Of a stretch of DNA of 64,000 nucleotides, positions 45,590-55,890 are shown piece by piece. Both the position numbers and the translations under genes were made by a program. The notes under the pieces are model-generated. The model ran no database searches, had not been told where the DNA came from, and saw nothing but the letters and a program-made list of their open reading frames with translations. Positions within the stretch are counted from its first letter, which is position 1. Each line of letters opens with the position of its first letter. Source of the DNA: Topomyia yanbarensis (Eukaryota > Arthropoda > Insecta > Diptera > Culicidae); assembly GCF_030247195.1 (NCBI RefSeq), contig NC_080672.1, positions 351,104,413 through 351,168,412 on the forward strand, read 5' to 3'.

Positions 45590-45930
45590 ATGGTATTGTT
45601 TGGTTGGTTCTCTCCGTATGACGAACAAAGCTGTACCTGGTTTAAAGAGAAATTGGAAAAGAAAAGTGAGAAGGCAGGGGACTTCCATTTTGTTGTCGAA
45701 CCATATAGTCTTCGCTAGAATAAGGTATTCCTTTACATACCGTGGAATCCCAAGGAATGTTTGGAGAGTGCTGATGTGTTGATGAGGCTAGAGTTCCATA
45801 ATCCTGGTTCCTGGGCAGTTTGCTGGGAAGTTCTGAAAACCAAGTCGCTTACAGAGAAAATACAGCAGTATTTTTGCAGTATCGAAAACCGTTCACAGAC
45901 ATTTTCCTATCTCAACGAACCAAGTTGAAT
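45590..45930 (+). pseudogene. Unidentified coding remnant
   Basis: A frame of about 110 codons with a single stop: GWFSPYDEQSCTWFKEKLEK, FHFVVEPYSLR, FLYIPWNPKECLESADVLMR, FHNPGSWAVCWEVLK. The composition looks genuinely coding. It faintly recalls gag-like or DUF4780-type regions of insect retroelements (PW...N...W pattern), which would fit the R1 fragment directly downstream. I do not assign it. Confidence 0.35.
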
Positions 45931-46119
45931 GGTATATGTGACTACCCCCAGCGGGCCTCAGTTGGTCGGTCCGTTTTCAAAGTGACGAATGAAAGTGTAA
46001 GACGAAAGCCTTAAACAAAAACGTCTTCGTTGAGGCCAGATAGCGGAATCGCGAATGCGTGGATGCGGCTGATCTAACAAGATGGATTGTGACGGTTTGT
46101 GACGACACAGTGCCGCGAA

Positions 46120-46600
46120 AACTAGGTCCATACAATAGACGCAGTTCGCTGACAACGTGGCACTAACGGTGATGGTTGAAGAAGTGAACGGAGACAATAT
46201 ACGTGATCGATACAGATCGACGTCGGAGGGTGCGTGATTGCATCGAAGCGTGCACTGAAGCAATTGGGAGAGATAATCAAGGACCAGTTGAACTTCATTG
46301 ACCACGTCGACGACGCCTGCGAAAAGTCGGCGAAGGCAAGGAACGCAATAACGAGGATTATGTCTAACGTGAGCGGCTCGAGAATCAGCAAGAGACGTCT
46401 GTTTAAATTTGAACAGGACGTTCCGGTTGATGGCCGTACGAGTCCCTGGCGCGTACAGAACAATATCATCGGAGGCAATATGCATTACAGTCGGTCCATA
46501 TGCATCACTCTGGTGGAGGATATCGAGTGCTACAATCGAAGAAATATTAGAAATGTAAGGAATACGGCGAGAATCGCTTCTATATCGAGGTGGCAGTAGA
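46120..46600 (+). pseudogene. R1-clade LINE fragment (RT palm and thumb)
   Basis: QFADNVALTVMVEE (46140-46180) is the catalytic box, with the second Asp changed to Asn. After a shift VIASKRALKQLGEIIKDQLN and HVDDACEKSAKARNAITRIM (46228-46360) match the region after the palm of R1-type elements. It continues, frameshifted, to about 46600. A short internal part between the two blocks is missing. Both ends truncated; inactive. Confidence 0.65.
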
Positions 46601-46654
46601 AATAGGACAATACGGAGAAAGGAAGGGTGACCTACCGGCTAATCCAAAACCTGT

Positions 46655-48640
46655 CGGCTTAACAAAATTCTGTTACTATGTTTTAGTTGCCGCAAGGTTC
46701 TACTGCATCGACTTTGTTGGCTTTTTTCCGCAAATTTGAGACTAAGAGAAACGCAAGCAATGAAACTGAAAGACGGATAGGTATTCTAGAGCGAATCAGT
46801 TATAAACTTAGCTTGAGCTTGTGCGACCACCCCTGGCTGCTACTCCGTTGTCGATCGGGACTAGCTGAAGTTGCACAGGGAATCAGTAGATAATTATGCT
46901 TGGGAGTAGCGAAACATCTTTCAATGTACAACTCCTGGTAATCCTAGTGTTTTTGATCAATACCGGCGCCAGCCAGGCCCGAATGTAGATCGCGGAAGGG
47001 AAAGGGAAGGAATGGTTAGTCCGATATTTGCTTTTGCCAGAGGCCGTATATAGGAGGACAATATTTTTGTTAGTAAGAGTATAGAAGTTGGATCTACTTC
47101 TTCTTTACCGACGTCAGAGAGGTTCTAACTACCTGGACTAGAAATCGATCCACCAATTTCATGGACCGGGGACCAACGGCTTTACTTCCCTTCCGAAGGA
47201 AGACGTGACCACAGATTTTTTCACCTCAGAAAAATCTCAACGACCTCGGCTGGCCAACTGGAAGTGGCGGTCACGCTTACCACTCAACAACCGGCGCCTT
47301 CGCAAATCAGTTATAAACCCAGGACGAAAAACTAGGACTAGGCAGTAGAGTGCGCAGAAAAATGATGAATTTTTGAAAAACTATCGGCCGACCCCTGAGT
47401 CGATTCCTAGTCCCACCAGGAGTACTTGCTAGAAATTTGAAGCAAATCGGACAAGTCTAGACCGGACCAACGTGCCTGAAGTTTGTATGGGATTTTTCGA
47501 CAATTTATATGGAGAAAACCCACTAACTTGCATTTACGCTGCTAGGTGGCACTGTATACATCGTACTATCACTGTAAGTGAAAATAAGAAAGATAATTTA
47601 ATTTCCTACAACTTTGTCGAAGACTGCTAGTGAGTGCGGCTTTGTTAAAAGAACTTATTAAACTTTTAACGAAGTGATGTCTGAGTCAGTTTTGCATGGG
47701 GCCTAGCAGTGCATGGTTGTGTATCGGTACTCGATTTCCGCCAACTATACACTTTTGTAAGATAATGGTTAGATTTAGCTGAATAGTATGTTCAGAAGAA
47801 GTAGTACATGATACAAGTTATGTTTTGGTAAGAACATTTTAGTTCCACCTTTGACCGCATAGAGGGCGTCAACACTAACTTTTTATGGAAGTGAGATAGA
47901 AGATCGAGATGTTCGGAAGAATTATTTAGAAATGCTTGTTTTACAACTTTGTGGAAAGCACCTAATCTCTATCTCTTTCCGATGAAAAGTTAGTGTTGGC
48001 GCCCTTTATGCGGTAAAATGTGGAACTAAAATTTTCTAACCAAAACATGACTCGTATTACTTACTTTAAATCTTCTGGACATACTATTGACCTAAACCTA
48101 ACCATTATTTCACAAAAATGTTTAGTTCGTGCGAATCAAGTACTGATACACAACCATGCGCTGCTACGCCCCATGCAAAACTGACTCAGACATAACTTCG
48201 TTAAAAGTTTAATAACTTCTTTTAACAAAGCCGGATTCACTATCAGTCTTCGGCAAAGGCAATTAAATTATGTTTCTTATTTTTACTTACAGTCATAATA
48301 CGATGCATACAGTGCCACCTAGCGGCGAAAAGTTAGTGAGTTAGTGGGTTTCTCCATGTAAATTGTCGAAAAATCCCATACAAACTTCATTTTTTCTTGT
48401 CGTAGACTTGGGTGCAACGCCCAACTCCTACTTAGCAGAAGTCAAAAGACTCTTCACATTTCCTTTCGATCATGTCCATATGAGCCTGCCTAGTCCTAAT
48501 TTTCCGTTCTAAGTTTGTAACTGATTTGCTCTAGAATATCTATCCGTCATTCAATTTCATTGCTTTCGTTTCTCTTAGTCTCAAGTTTGCCAAAAAATAG
48601 CCAACAAAATCGATACAGTAACAGAGTTCTGACAGAGAAC
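46655..48640. mobile_element. Foldback element, ~1.5 kb plus SINE insertion
   Basis: Left arm 46655-46807 continuing at 47319-47930; right arm about 47960-48640. Mirrored words include GAGACTAAGAGAAACG (46738, facing near 48570), AAACTAGGACTAGGCAG (47334, facing 48490), ACAACTTTGTCGAAGACTG (47608, facing near 48250), ATGTCTGAGTCAGTTTTGCA (47678, facing near 48180) and AGGGCGTCAACACTAACTTT (47872, facing near 48000). The left arm is interrupted by a long SINE (46808-47304). No coding capacity. Confidence 0.8.
46808..47304 (-). mobile_element. Long tRNA-derived SINE, copy 2
   Basis: Same structure as copy 1: AAGCTC tail at 46808-46820 and tRNA-like head at 47260-47300 (the B-box region is partly deleted: TCGGCTGGCCAACTGG). 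AATCAGTTATAAAC flanks both sides (46794-46807, 47305-47318), a 14-bp duplication. The duplication is also part of the foldback arm, so the SINE is younger than the foldback. Confidence 0.9.
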
Positions 48641-49394
48641 CCCTCATATATTATGAAACAAGCCCTAGAAAAATTGAAATAATGACGGTTCGATAAGTTG
48701 ACCCAGAGAAACTCAAACATTCCCATCCTACAAAAAATTGAATAACTTTCACAATTTTCATCCGATTTAAACTAATGAGGACTTATTTTGATTGGTTATT
48801 AGCAGGCTTTAATTACCGATAAAAATAAAAAAAATTAGGATTGCTATATCTGGCCCAAAATTTTGACCAAACGCCCACTTTTATTTATATAATTAAGAAT
48901 TATTATTATTTATTAAAATTAAGAAAAAGTTTAATAAACTTGTAACTAACGTCAGAACCAGTAGTCGCACCAAAACAAAATGTTCAAAAGACCGAAAGTG
49001 CGTTCAATTATCTTTAATTAAACATAATAATATTTCATATCGGTGCACTACAACCGAATATATTTGGGTTTCACTGACTTACTTTTTATTTTTAAGTTGA
49101 AATTCATTTTTTACTGTAACTCGAAAAATGCTCTACTGTAATTTTTTTTGGACTTCATTTTCGGGTTCAGCACACAATTTTACATCAGAAATGGTGTTCG
49201 AATGTTGAAGTTCAGATTTTTATTATTGTTTAGTAAACTAGTATAATTATTATTTTATATGCTTTACCAACTATTTAAAGCAATTCCCGAGATATTTAGT
49301 GAAAAGAATATTATTGTGCGATATTCAATTAAATGAATAGTTTTTAGATCGCGAAGCCCGGAATAATTCACAAGGTATTTGTAAATTGACGAAG
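48641..49394. other. No gene recognised
   Basis: AT-rich spacer; no frame or repeat assigned. Confidence 0.3.
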
Positions 49395-49971
49395 CACACC
49401 GTTGGTTATTCAAGTTGTCACTTTCCATCGCTGAGGAAACTGGCTTTTGTGTTTCCAGTTCATAAGAAAGGGGATAAGCAGAAAGAAGAAAATTACCGCG
49501 GAATTTCTGCACTATGCGCTGTGTCGAAGCTTTTCGAACTAGTTATGGTGGATCCGGCGTTCTTTCACTGCAAGCTTTCATCTCTGAGGGGTTCGAAGAT
49601 GGCATGCAATCTGACGCTATCTATGTCCGAAGCTTTTGACAGGATCAATAACGATAACGCCATCGCCAAATCAGCAAAAATTGGATTCAGTGGATCACTC
49701 CTCCGTTGGTTTTTATCTTATCTTGTAGCCTGTTAACCCATCGTGAATATAGGCAACGACCACTCTGGAATGTTTGCAGCTAAGTCTGGTATCCCACATG
49801 GAAGCCATCTTGGATCACCCATCTTTCCACTTTACTTCAACGATGTGAATTATAGATAAAGAGGATTACGCTTGTCGCACGCCAATGACCTCAAGATATT
49901 CAACCGTAGCAAGACTATGGCAGAGGCACACATCCTGCAGAAACAATTCGAGGTCTTTAGCGAAGAAAAGA

Positions 49972-50439
49972 GAGCTTGAGCTTGAGCTTATGCGATCACC
50001 CCTGGCTGCTACTCCGTTATCGATCTGGACTAGCGGAAGTTGCACAGGGAATCAGTAGATAATTATGCTTGGGAGTAGCGAAACATCTTTCAATGTGCAA
50101 CTCCTTGTTTATTCTGAAGTGTTTATTGATCTATACCGGCGCCGGCCAGGCCTGAACGTAGATCGCGGAAGTAAAGGGAAGAAATGTTAGTCCGATACTT
50201 GCTTTTGGTAGAAGCTGTATATACTACTGCCTCCACGGGAGGAGGATATTTGTTAGTAAGTATAGGCGTTACCCTATTTCTGCAACGAAGCTAAAGACCA
50301 ACCAGCGGTTTTACTTCCCTTCCGAAGGAAGATGAAACCACAGATTTTTTCACCTCAGTAAAATCTCAAACCTCGACTGGGAATAAACTCTGACCAAGTG
50401 GGATGGGTGGTGGTCACGCTTACCACTCAACCACCTTCT
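49972..50439 (-). mobile_element. Long tRNA-derived SINE, copy 3
   Basis: AAGCTC tail (three units) at 49972-49988; head region GGTGGTTGAGTGGTAAGCG at 50430-50412. CGAAGAAAAGA flanks it (49961-49971, 50440-50450), an 11-bp duplication. Some internal words are deleted relative to copy 1 (around 50270). Confidence 0.88.
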
Positions 50440-50792
50440 CGAAGAAAAGATAATCTATTAACCATAGTAACCATAATGGACCATAATCTATCAAGACTGC
50501 TTATTCCGTGATAATGTTCCGTGAAGGGCTGTTTCTTAGCCCCCCATCTCTCGAGTATTTTTGGACGATCTGGAGCCCGCACTATGTAAACGATTGCGAC
50601 CCTAGTAGGATCATTTTCGGCTACCTAGTTACGAGAGTTGTTGTCAACTAATTCAACTCGACACCCTCCAGCAACGCAAAGACACAGGAAAAGCTCTAGT
50701 TATCTCCGATATTGGCGCGCATCGATTCTCCAGCCTTGAACGAACGGGTAAACGTCCAAGCTAGAACTAAGGCGCTGGGCAGCAACATTCTT

Positions 50793-50963
50793 TTTCTTTT
50801 TTTATTTCAATTATAGAGGTTTTAACCTTAAGGTCATTCGCCTCTTCGGGTTAGAAAAATCTCTTATGAAAAATTTCTAACCCTATGTGCGGGGTCGGGA
50901 TTCGAACCCAGGTGCGATGCGTACAAGGCAATCGATTTACCAACTACGCTACGCCCACCCCAT
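50793..50963 (-). mobile_element. Short tRNA-derived SINE, minus strand
   Basis: Read on the minus strand: GGGGTGGGCGTAGCGTAGTT (A box), then GGGTTCGAATCCCGACCCC (consensus B box), with a tRNA-like fold whose seven-base loop CTTGTAC would hold anticodon TGT. The tail ends in poly-A/T. AGCAACATTCTT flanks both sides (50781-50792, 50964-50975). Confidence 0.92.
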
Positions 50964-51110
50964 AGCAACATTCTTCTGAGAGTGCCTCTTCGGTGGTTCA
51001 ACCGCACAACGAATGCGCCCTTCACTGGATTACAATGAATTTTCAATCGCGTGACACACCTGTTTGACTTCCATCTGTCTCGTTATGTGATACGGAGAAG
51101 GTTAATGATT

Positions 51111-51415
51111 TTTTTAAGAACTTTTAGATTGCGGCCTTGCAAAGATTAACGTTGATCGATTCTTACGGTAAAGAGGAACAATTCTGTCTTTACCAGGAGA
51201 CATGCTGGTGGACTTGAGTGATTCGTAGTTATGCTCCCTAAGCGCGACCCCCATCAGCAGAACACAAAAGTTAAGCCCGTAAGCTGTTAAGCCTGTTCTA
51301 ATGACCCCACCACTTCTAGTTTTCCGATATGTATACTTCAAATCTTTGCTTTCACTATGGCTCATAACTTACTTTAACCAGTAATCTGTAGCAAATCGAA
51401 TGTCGTTAACCTTCT
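51111..51415. repeat. Relative of the AACGACATTCAATT MITE family
   Basis: 51305-51412 (CCACTTCTAGTTTTCCGATA ... AATGTCGTTAA) matches the inner part and right end of the MITE at 62538-62687. The left end is not preserved. The rest is unassigned. Confidence 0.5.
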
Positions 51416-52739
51416 TTAGGTGTTGGGGTCAATATGACCCAAAATGAACTTTCAAAATGCGACAACTTTTTAAGTTTTCCACCTAGAAGTTTGGAATTTC
51501 TTGACTTTTCCTCTTTCATGGAGGGCAACGATTTTCAATCGAGTTTAAAACTTTCGGACATTTCTGAAGGGCAGTACAAAAAAAGTTACGAATAAGGTGT
51601 TAGAGGGTCATATTGAGCCCGATTTCGAACTCGATTTTAAGACACTTTTTCAGTCAAATCTATATGAACTTGCATCCAATTTGTTAGTTAGAGTTTCAAT
51701 TTTCAGTTCCTGTTGAATATTATCGTTTTTGATCAGTTTTGGTCAGCGGGAATCGGTGCCGAATGGGATCATGTTTGGAATGCATAGAACCGTCATCATA
51801 AATCACAAGTTTATTAATACTAATAAAATTTGTTATTGGAGGCGTTTAGAGTTCCTCTCATCGGAATCCGACACTAACTTAGTTAACAGACTAAGCTAAC
51901 TACGTTTTCAAGAGTACCTGATATTCCCCGCCAGAAATAAAATTTATATCGCTGAAAAGTACAAACAAACAATAATTCGAAATTGGCTAGAATTTTTTGG
52001 GCTGGCAAGCAATTTGCAGTTCCGCCTAACAGCGAGTGCCTTCAAAAACGTCGACTACCTCTTTTGGACAAGACTGTGGCTATTCGGTGCTTTGGCCTGA
52101 TTTGACATCGTGCCGTTCTTCAGTTTTATAAAGTCATCAAGATAAATTTTGTGCCCGGCTCAAAAATGTTCTACTTGTCATCGTTGTATTAATCCGTGAA
52201 CACTCATCATAATATTTTTGTAAAAAAATAAAGATTGAGCTGCTCTTTCTTCTAAAATGTAAATGGCGCCAACAGTGCAGACAGCTGGTATGATTTTATG
52301 TGCCTATCCTCATCGCGGGGCCCCTAAAATCCCAGGACCTCTGGTCCGGGCCCATGCGTAAAGACTGCACTGAATTGCAGCGATGGACGATAGCGGTTTA
52401 CGTATCCGCCAAAAGGGGCCAATCTGATCGAAAAGAGTTTGAGTGGTGTAAGTGAATACCATGTTGAATCCAAGCAACTTCGCACCCATTTAAATTAGTT
52501 TGGCATCATTTTATAATGATAAAAACATCTATTTATAAGCAGATTTAAAAGCTACACGCACTCTACAGTTCATAACTCTGCAACCATATTTTCATCCTAT
52601 GTTCGTTAAACCCTTTTAAGACAAAAGTCTTCCATTTAATGCCACTGTAATAACTAAGTCACTTAAAATGTTTTGTTTTAAAAAATTTCTAAGTTTGTGT
52701 AAAGCAGTCTAGCCATCTCCAAGAAAAATAAAATATTTC
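51416..52739. other. Unassigned, partly dispersed repeat
   Basis: GGGTCAATATGACCC (51426) recurs in diverged form as GGGTTAATATGACCCCC (59183). CGGAATCCGACACTAACTTA (51866) resembles 7150-7175. CGGGGCCCCTAAAATCCCAG (52316) belongs with the GGGGGCC repeat type. No gene. Confidence 0.35.
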
Positions 52740-54940
52740 TCCCAAAAAATAGCATTCAAACCGCAGCCCCTAATTGCGTCCCAATTAGCTATTAGGCAAA
52801 CAACCGCGAGATGAAACATCAACCATAATTTGTCTTCTCTGCGGTGCTTGTCTCAAGAGTTTTTCCTCCGGTTGACAGGGAGGTAATGAGCTGCCCACCC
52901 CGGCCGCAGGATAAATGTTACAACAACAATAATCCCGGTCGTCCTACGCGAAAGACAGCACTCCGCTACATTCCTTTACTGTGTCAAGTCAAAACACCGG
53001 AAAAGCCTCAAATTACACGCAGCCTAATTACATTTTCACGGGTTCGTGCGAACGACGATACGAAGCGCCAAAAGCAACAGACTGCTTGGAAAGCTTGGCG
53101 CCGCCGGAACGGAAAAGCGTGGTTTTCCCAAGAACAATACCCCCCGACAACAGGAAGGCGAGGAACGGTAGCTGCGGTGGTGGTTTAAATTTGCTACTGC
53201 ATGAAGCCGAGGTATCATAAAACAGCTCATTTTGGCTCAATTAATGAGGGAAGGTGTCGTCGTCGAAACCGTCAGCGGGGATATTTACCCCGGCAGGGAA
53301 GATATTTAGCGCCTTGCTAGGAGTGGACTGTAAGGCGAAGGAACGGTAGAACTGTCAACCGATCTTCCCATAAGACATGGATGCTGATGGAGGCCGCCGA
53401 GACGGTGTTAATCTAAATTACTTCCTCATTAAACAATCTATCTTTATGCGAGGTCCGATTATCTTTTTTATAGTACTGGAAAAGAATGTCGCAAGGGGTA
53501 CTACAAAGTCGAAAAGAATTGGACGTGCTTTATTATCTAACTGATTGCAGAATTGCCAATTTTAAAAATATAATGAAATTTTATCAGTTTCGTAAAGGTT
53601 CTAGCAAGTATTATTTACTAGACTGAATCTGACCCTATCTGAAAATCCGGAGTTATTGATTTTTTTGTTTCTATTCTATTTATCGAAACGGTTTGCATCC
53701 TTGTTTCGTCATAGTATGAAACTTCAAAGCTAATAACCTATTCGGCTTCAAAATAGTTCCAAATCCTCTGCAGCGTAGCCCCTCACCATCTTCGGAAGAT
53801 CTGTTTTTCACCCCGACAAGCCTCACCAGACTCAGCCTAGTAGCGGGGACCGAAGTATTATCCTTATTCATTTGATTTTAATTCATTCGTGAAAATTTGA
53901 TTATCGTAGGACTTATGTTTTGTTTCGTCCTCCCTATCCTAAACTGTAAAGACCACTGCAGATCCCGTTGTTTTTTACTTATTTTGGCCATCAAACGTCT
54001 GTTTTCTTTCGCCCAGCATCGCCTGGCGAACAAGTGAAGCGATTAACGTGATTAACAGCCCACCGATCGTGTCGTTTGCAGATGACCCTCCCATCCTCAT
54101 GATTGGCATCCATTTTTTTCTTTGGCAAGCTTACGAAACTGTTTTACTCCTCGCAAAAATAGACAAGGGTGAATGATAATAATTGCTGTCAATTTCTTAT
54201 CAGCGATAATAAGTGTGGGTTCCCTGCGTTATCAGCTCCCCTATTCGCAAAAAAGCAACCGAAAGAGTGACACGAATTGCTGGTGCGCCTGACAGTCAAA
54301 AAACGACAGGAGCAGCACTTCCGGACCGAGACGGTAATTGGATTGACGCCGAAAATTGGACCCAACTACTACTCGAAGGTACCTTGATTCAATTTGCTAC
54401 AAATTTAGCCTACCTTCGAGTCCTGCTTCCTGTTACCTACAGCGGAAAAGCAAGCACCGAGAAGGAAGCGAGGCGACCCAACGCTAATGACATCTACATT
54501 CAAATAGACAAAACTTGTTCAAATTTATTTCACCACACGCACCAAGCCGGAAGGGAACGGGCGGAAAATGGAAAGAGTACGCAGGATTCGTTTTTTTTTT
54601 ACTTTACTTACCGTTCTCGTTTCTAGGGGTGAGACCAGTCAGTGGGTTGTGTGTGGAATGGGATAATGGGAAAGAAACGAGCTGCTTTTCAGTACGAAAA
54701 GGTGGGTAGGTAAGCAATTGGCCCCACCCTCATTCGGTGCGTGTCACCCTAATCTGTTTTTTTTCTCGTTCGCAGTACACTTCGATTATCCTTTTTTATG
54801 TTTCTTCGGTATTCTTTCCCAACCCCTCGAAGGAACCACCGTACACTCGGCGTAGGAAAACGTAAATTAATGCTACACTGTCATTGCATTAGGTAGGTAG
54901 ATGTATAAATAAATAAGAGGCAGGTCATCGTATTCGACCG
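52740..54940. other. Repeat-poor, GC-richer island; possible conserved non-coding DNA
   Basis: The longest stretch without recognisable repeats. Notable words: CCCCTAATTGCGTCCCAATT (52768), AGCTATTAGGCAAACAACCG, GATAATAATTGCTGTCAATT (54173) and ATCAGCGATAATAAGTGTGG (54200; GATA-type sites). Several overlapping frames of 60-140 codons on both strands lack domains. It may belong to a host gene's regulatory DNA or intron. Confidence 0.3.
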
Positions 54941-55365
54941 TTGAGTTGAGTGACACGTGATGAACTGAAGAATTTCAGCATAGGAAGCGGTTTTATAAGG
55001 TTTTTGTCGGCTCGGAATGATTTTGGAATCTCTTTTTCTCACACCAAAAAATTCTTCCATGGAAGAAAATTATATTACCCACCAGTGGTTGCCCGTCCCG
55101 TATTTAATTTTTTATTTCAATATTTTCAATACTACCCTGTCAAATTTCAGATGCAATTCTTATAAAGGCGTAATCACAGTTTTTCATGACGTTTTGCATC
55201 TATATTACAAAGGATGTCCCACATCAAATTGCATCACGGAAAAAACGCTGTAGAAAATTACCTAGTGAACCGATCCTTTTCAAACTTTTAGACAATAAAG
55301 AATAACTAATTAGTAAGCTATTAGCATATTTATTTCATTCAACGTTTGAGGATATGTTTATGACG
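54941..55365. other. No gene recognised
   Basis: AT-rich; no support for the short frames. Confidence 0.25.
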
Positions 55366-55369
55366 ACTG

Positions 55370-55590
55370 GGATGGTTGAATCTGGATGAATTTGAACGGC
55401 TATCTCAGCCAGAAAAAAATCAAAACGAATGTTGTTTACTGCCCGACGTTTCGGCTTCTGGTGTTGGTTTTTTAAAGGGAAAAAGGTCAACGCCAAAGGC
55501 CGAAACGTCGGGCCGTAAGCAACATTGGGTTTGCTTTTTGTTGGCTGAGACAGCCGTTGAAATTCATCCATATTTCTATCAACTTCAATA
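55370..55590. mobile_element. ~220-bp hairpin MITE
   Basis: CCGACGTTTCGGCTTCTGGT (55442) faces GGCCGAAACGTCGGGCCGTA (55498); the outer arms CTGGATGAATTTGAACGGCT and AGCCGTTGAAATTCATCC also pair. Arms of about 85 bp, a loop of about 30 bp. The roughly 100-codon frames on both strands arise from the palindrome. Confidence 0.7.
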
Positions 55591-55890
55591 CCATAACCGT
55601 ACGCTAAACTCCACTTATTAGGTTCTGTACAATAGGGCAATGCAATTTTTTTTTAAATTTCAAAGTATCCATCTTTCTTATTGTAACAAACGTCAAAGAA
55701 AGCCAAATTTCACATCCTTTGGAAAATTTTAAGCCCTCGCCCACTTCGCTTAAAGTTTTCGGTATTGACACTATGAGAAAAGAAAATGGGGGAAAATATA
55801 TTAAATGCTATATGTTTAGAAGGAGTGCCCAGTTCATACCTTTTTTCAAAATAAACATTTTTAGTATTCGAATGTAAATATTTTCATTTC
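55591..55890. other. No gene recognised
   Basis: AT-rich spacer. Confidence 0.25.

Larger units (their letters stand above)
49395..51110 (+). pseudogene. Jockey-type LINE ORF2 with two nested SINEs
   Basis: RT blocks: FVFPVHKKGDKQKEENYRGI (49450), LSMSEAFDRINNDNAIAKSA (49618), SGIPHGSHLGSPIFPLYFND (49785), LSHANDLKIFNRS (49875; the catalytic second Asp box reads AND). A long SINE interrupts at 49972-50439. The remainder resumes with VTRVVVN near 50630, continues to LGSNIL (50775), is split by a short SINE (50793-50963) and ends with LLRVPLRWFNRTTNAPFTGL and THLFDFHLS (50975-51080), the Jockey C-terminus. Several stops (for example near 49735 and 49855). A different copy from that at 44.2 kb. 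Confidence 0.78.

Noticed and set aside
50797..50963. Possible functional tRNA gene
   Set aside because: Part of a SINE with a tail and target duplication; repeated at 17.7 and 62.0 kb with mutations in the tRNA-like part.
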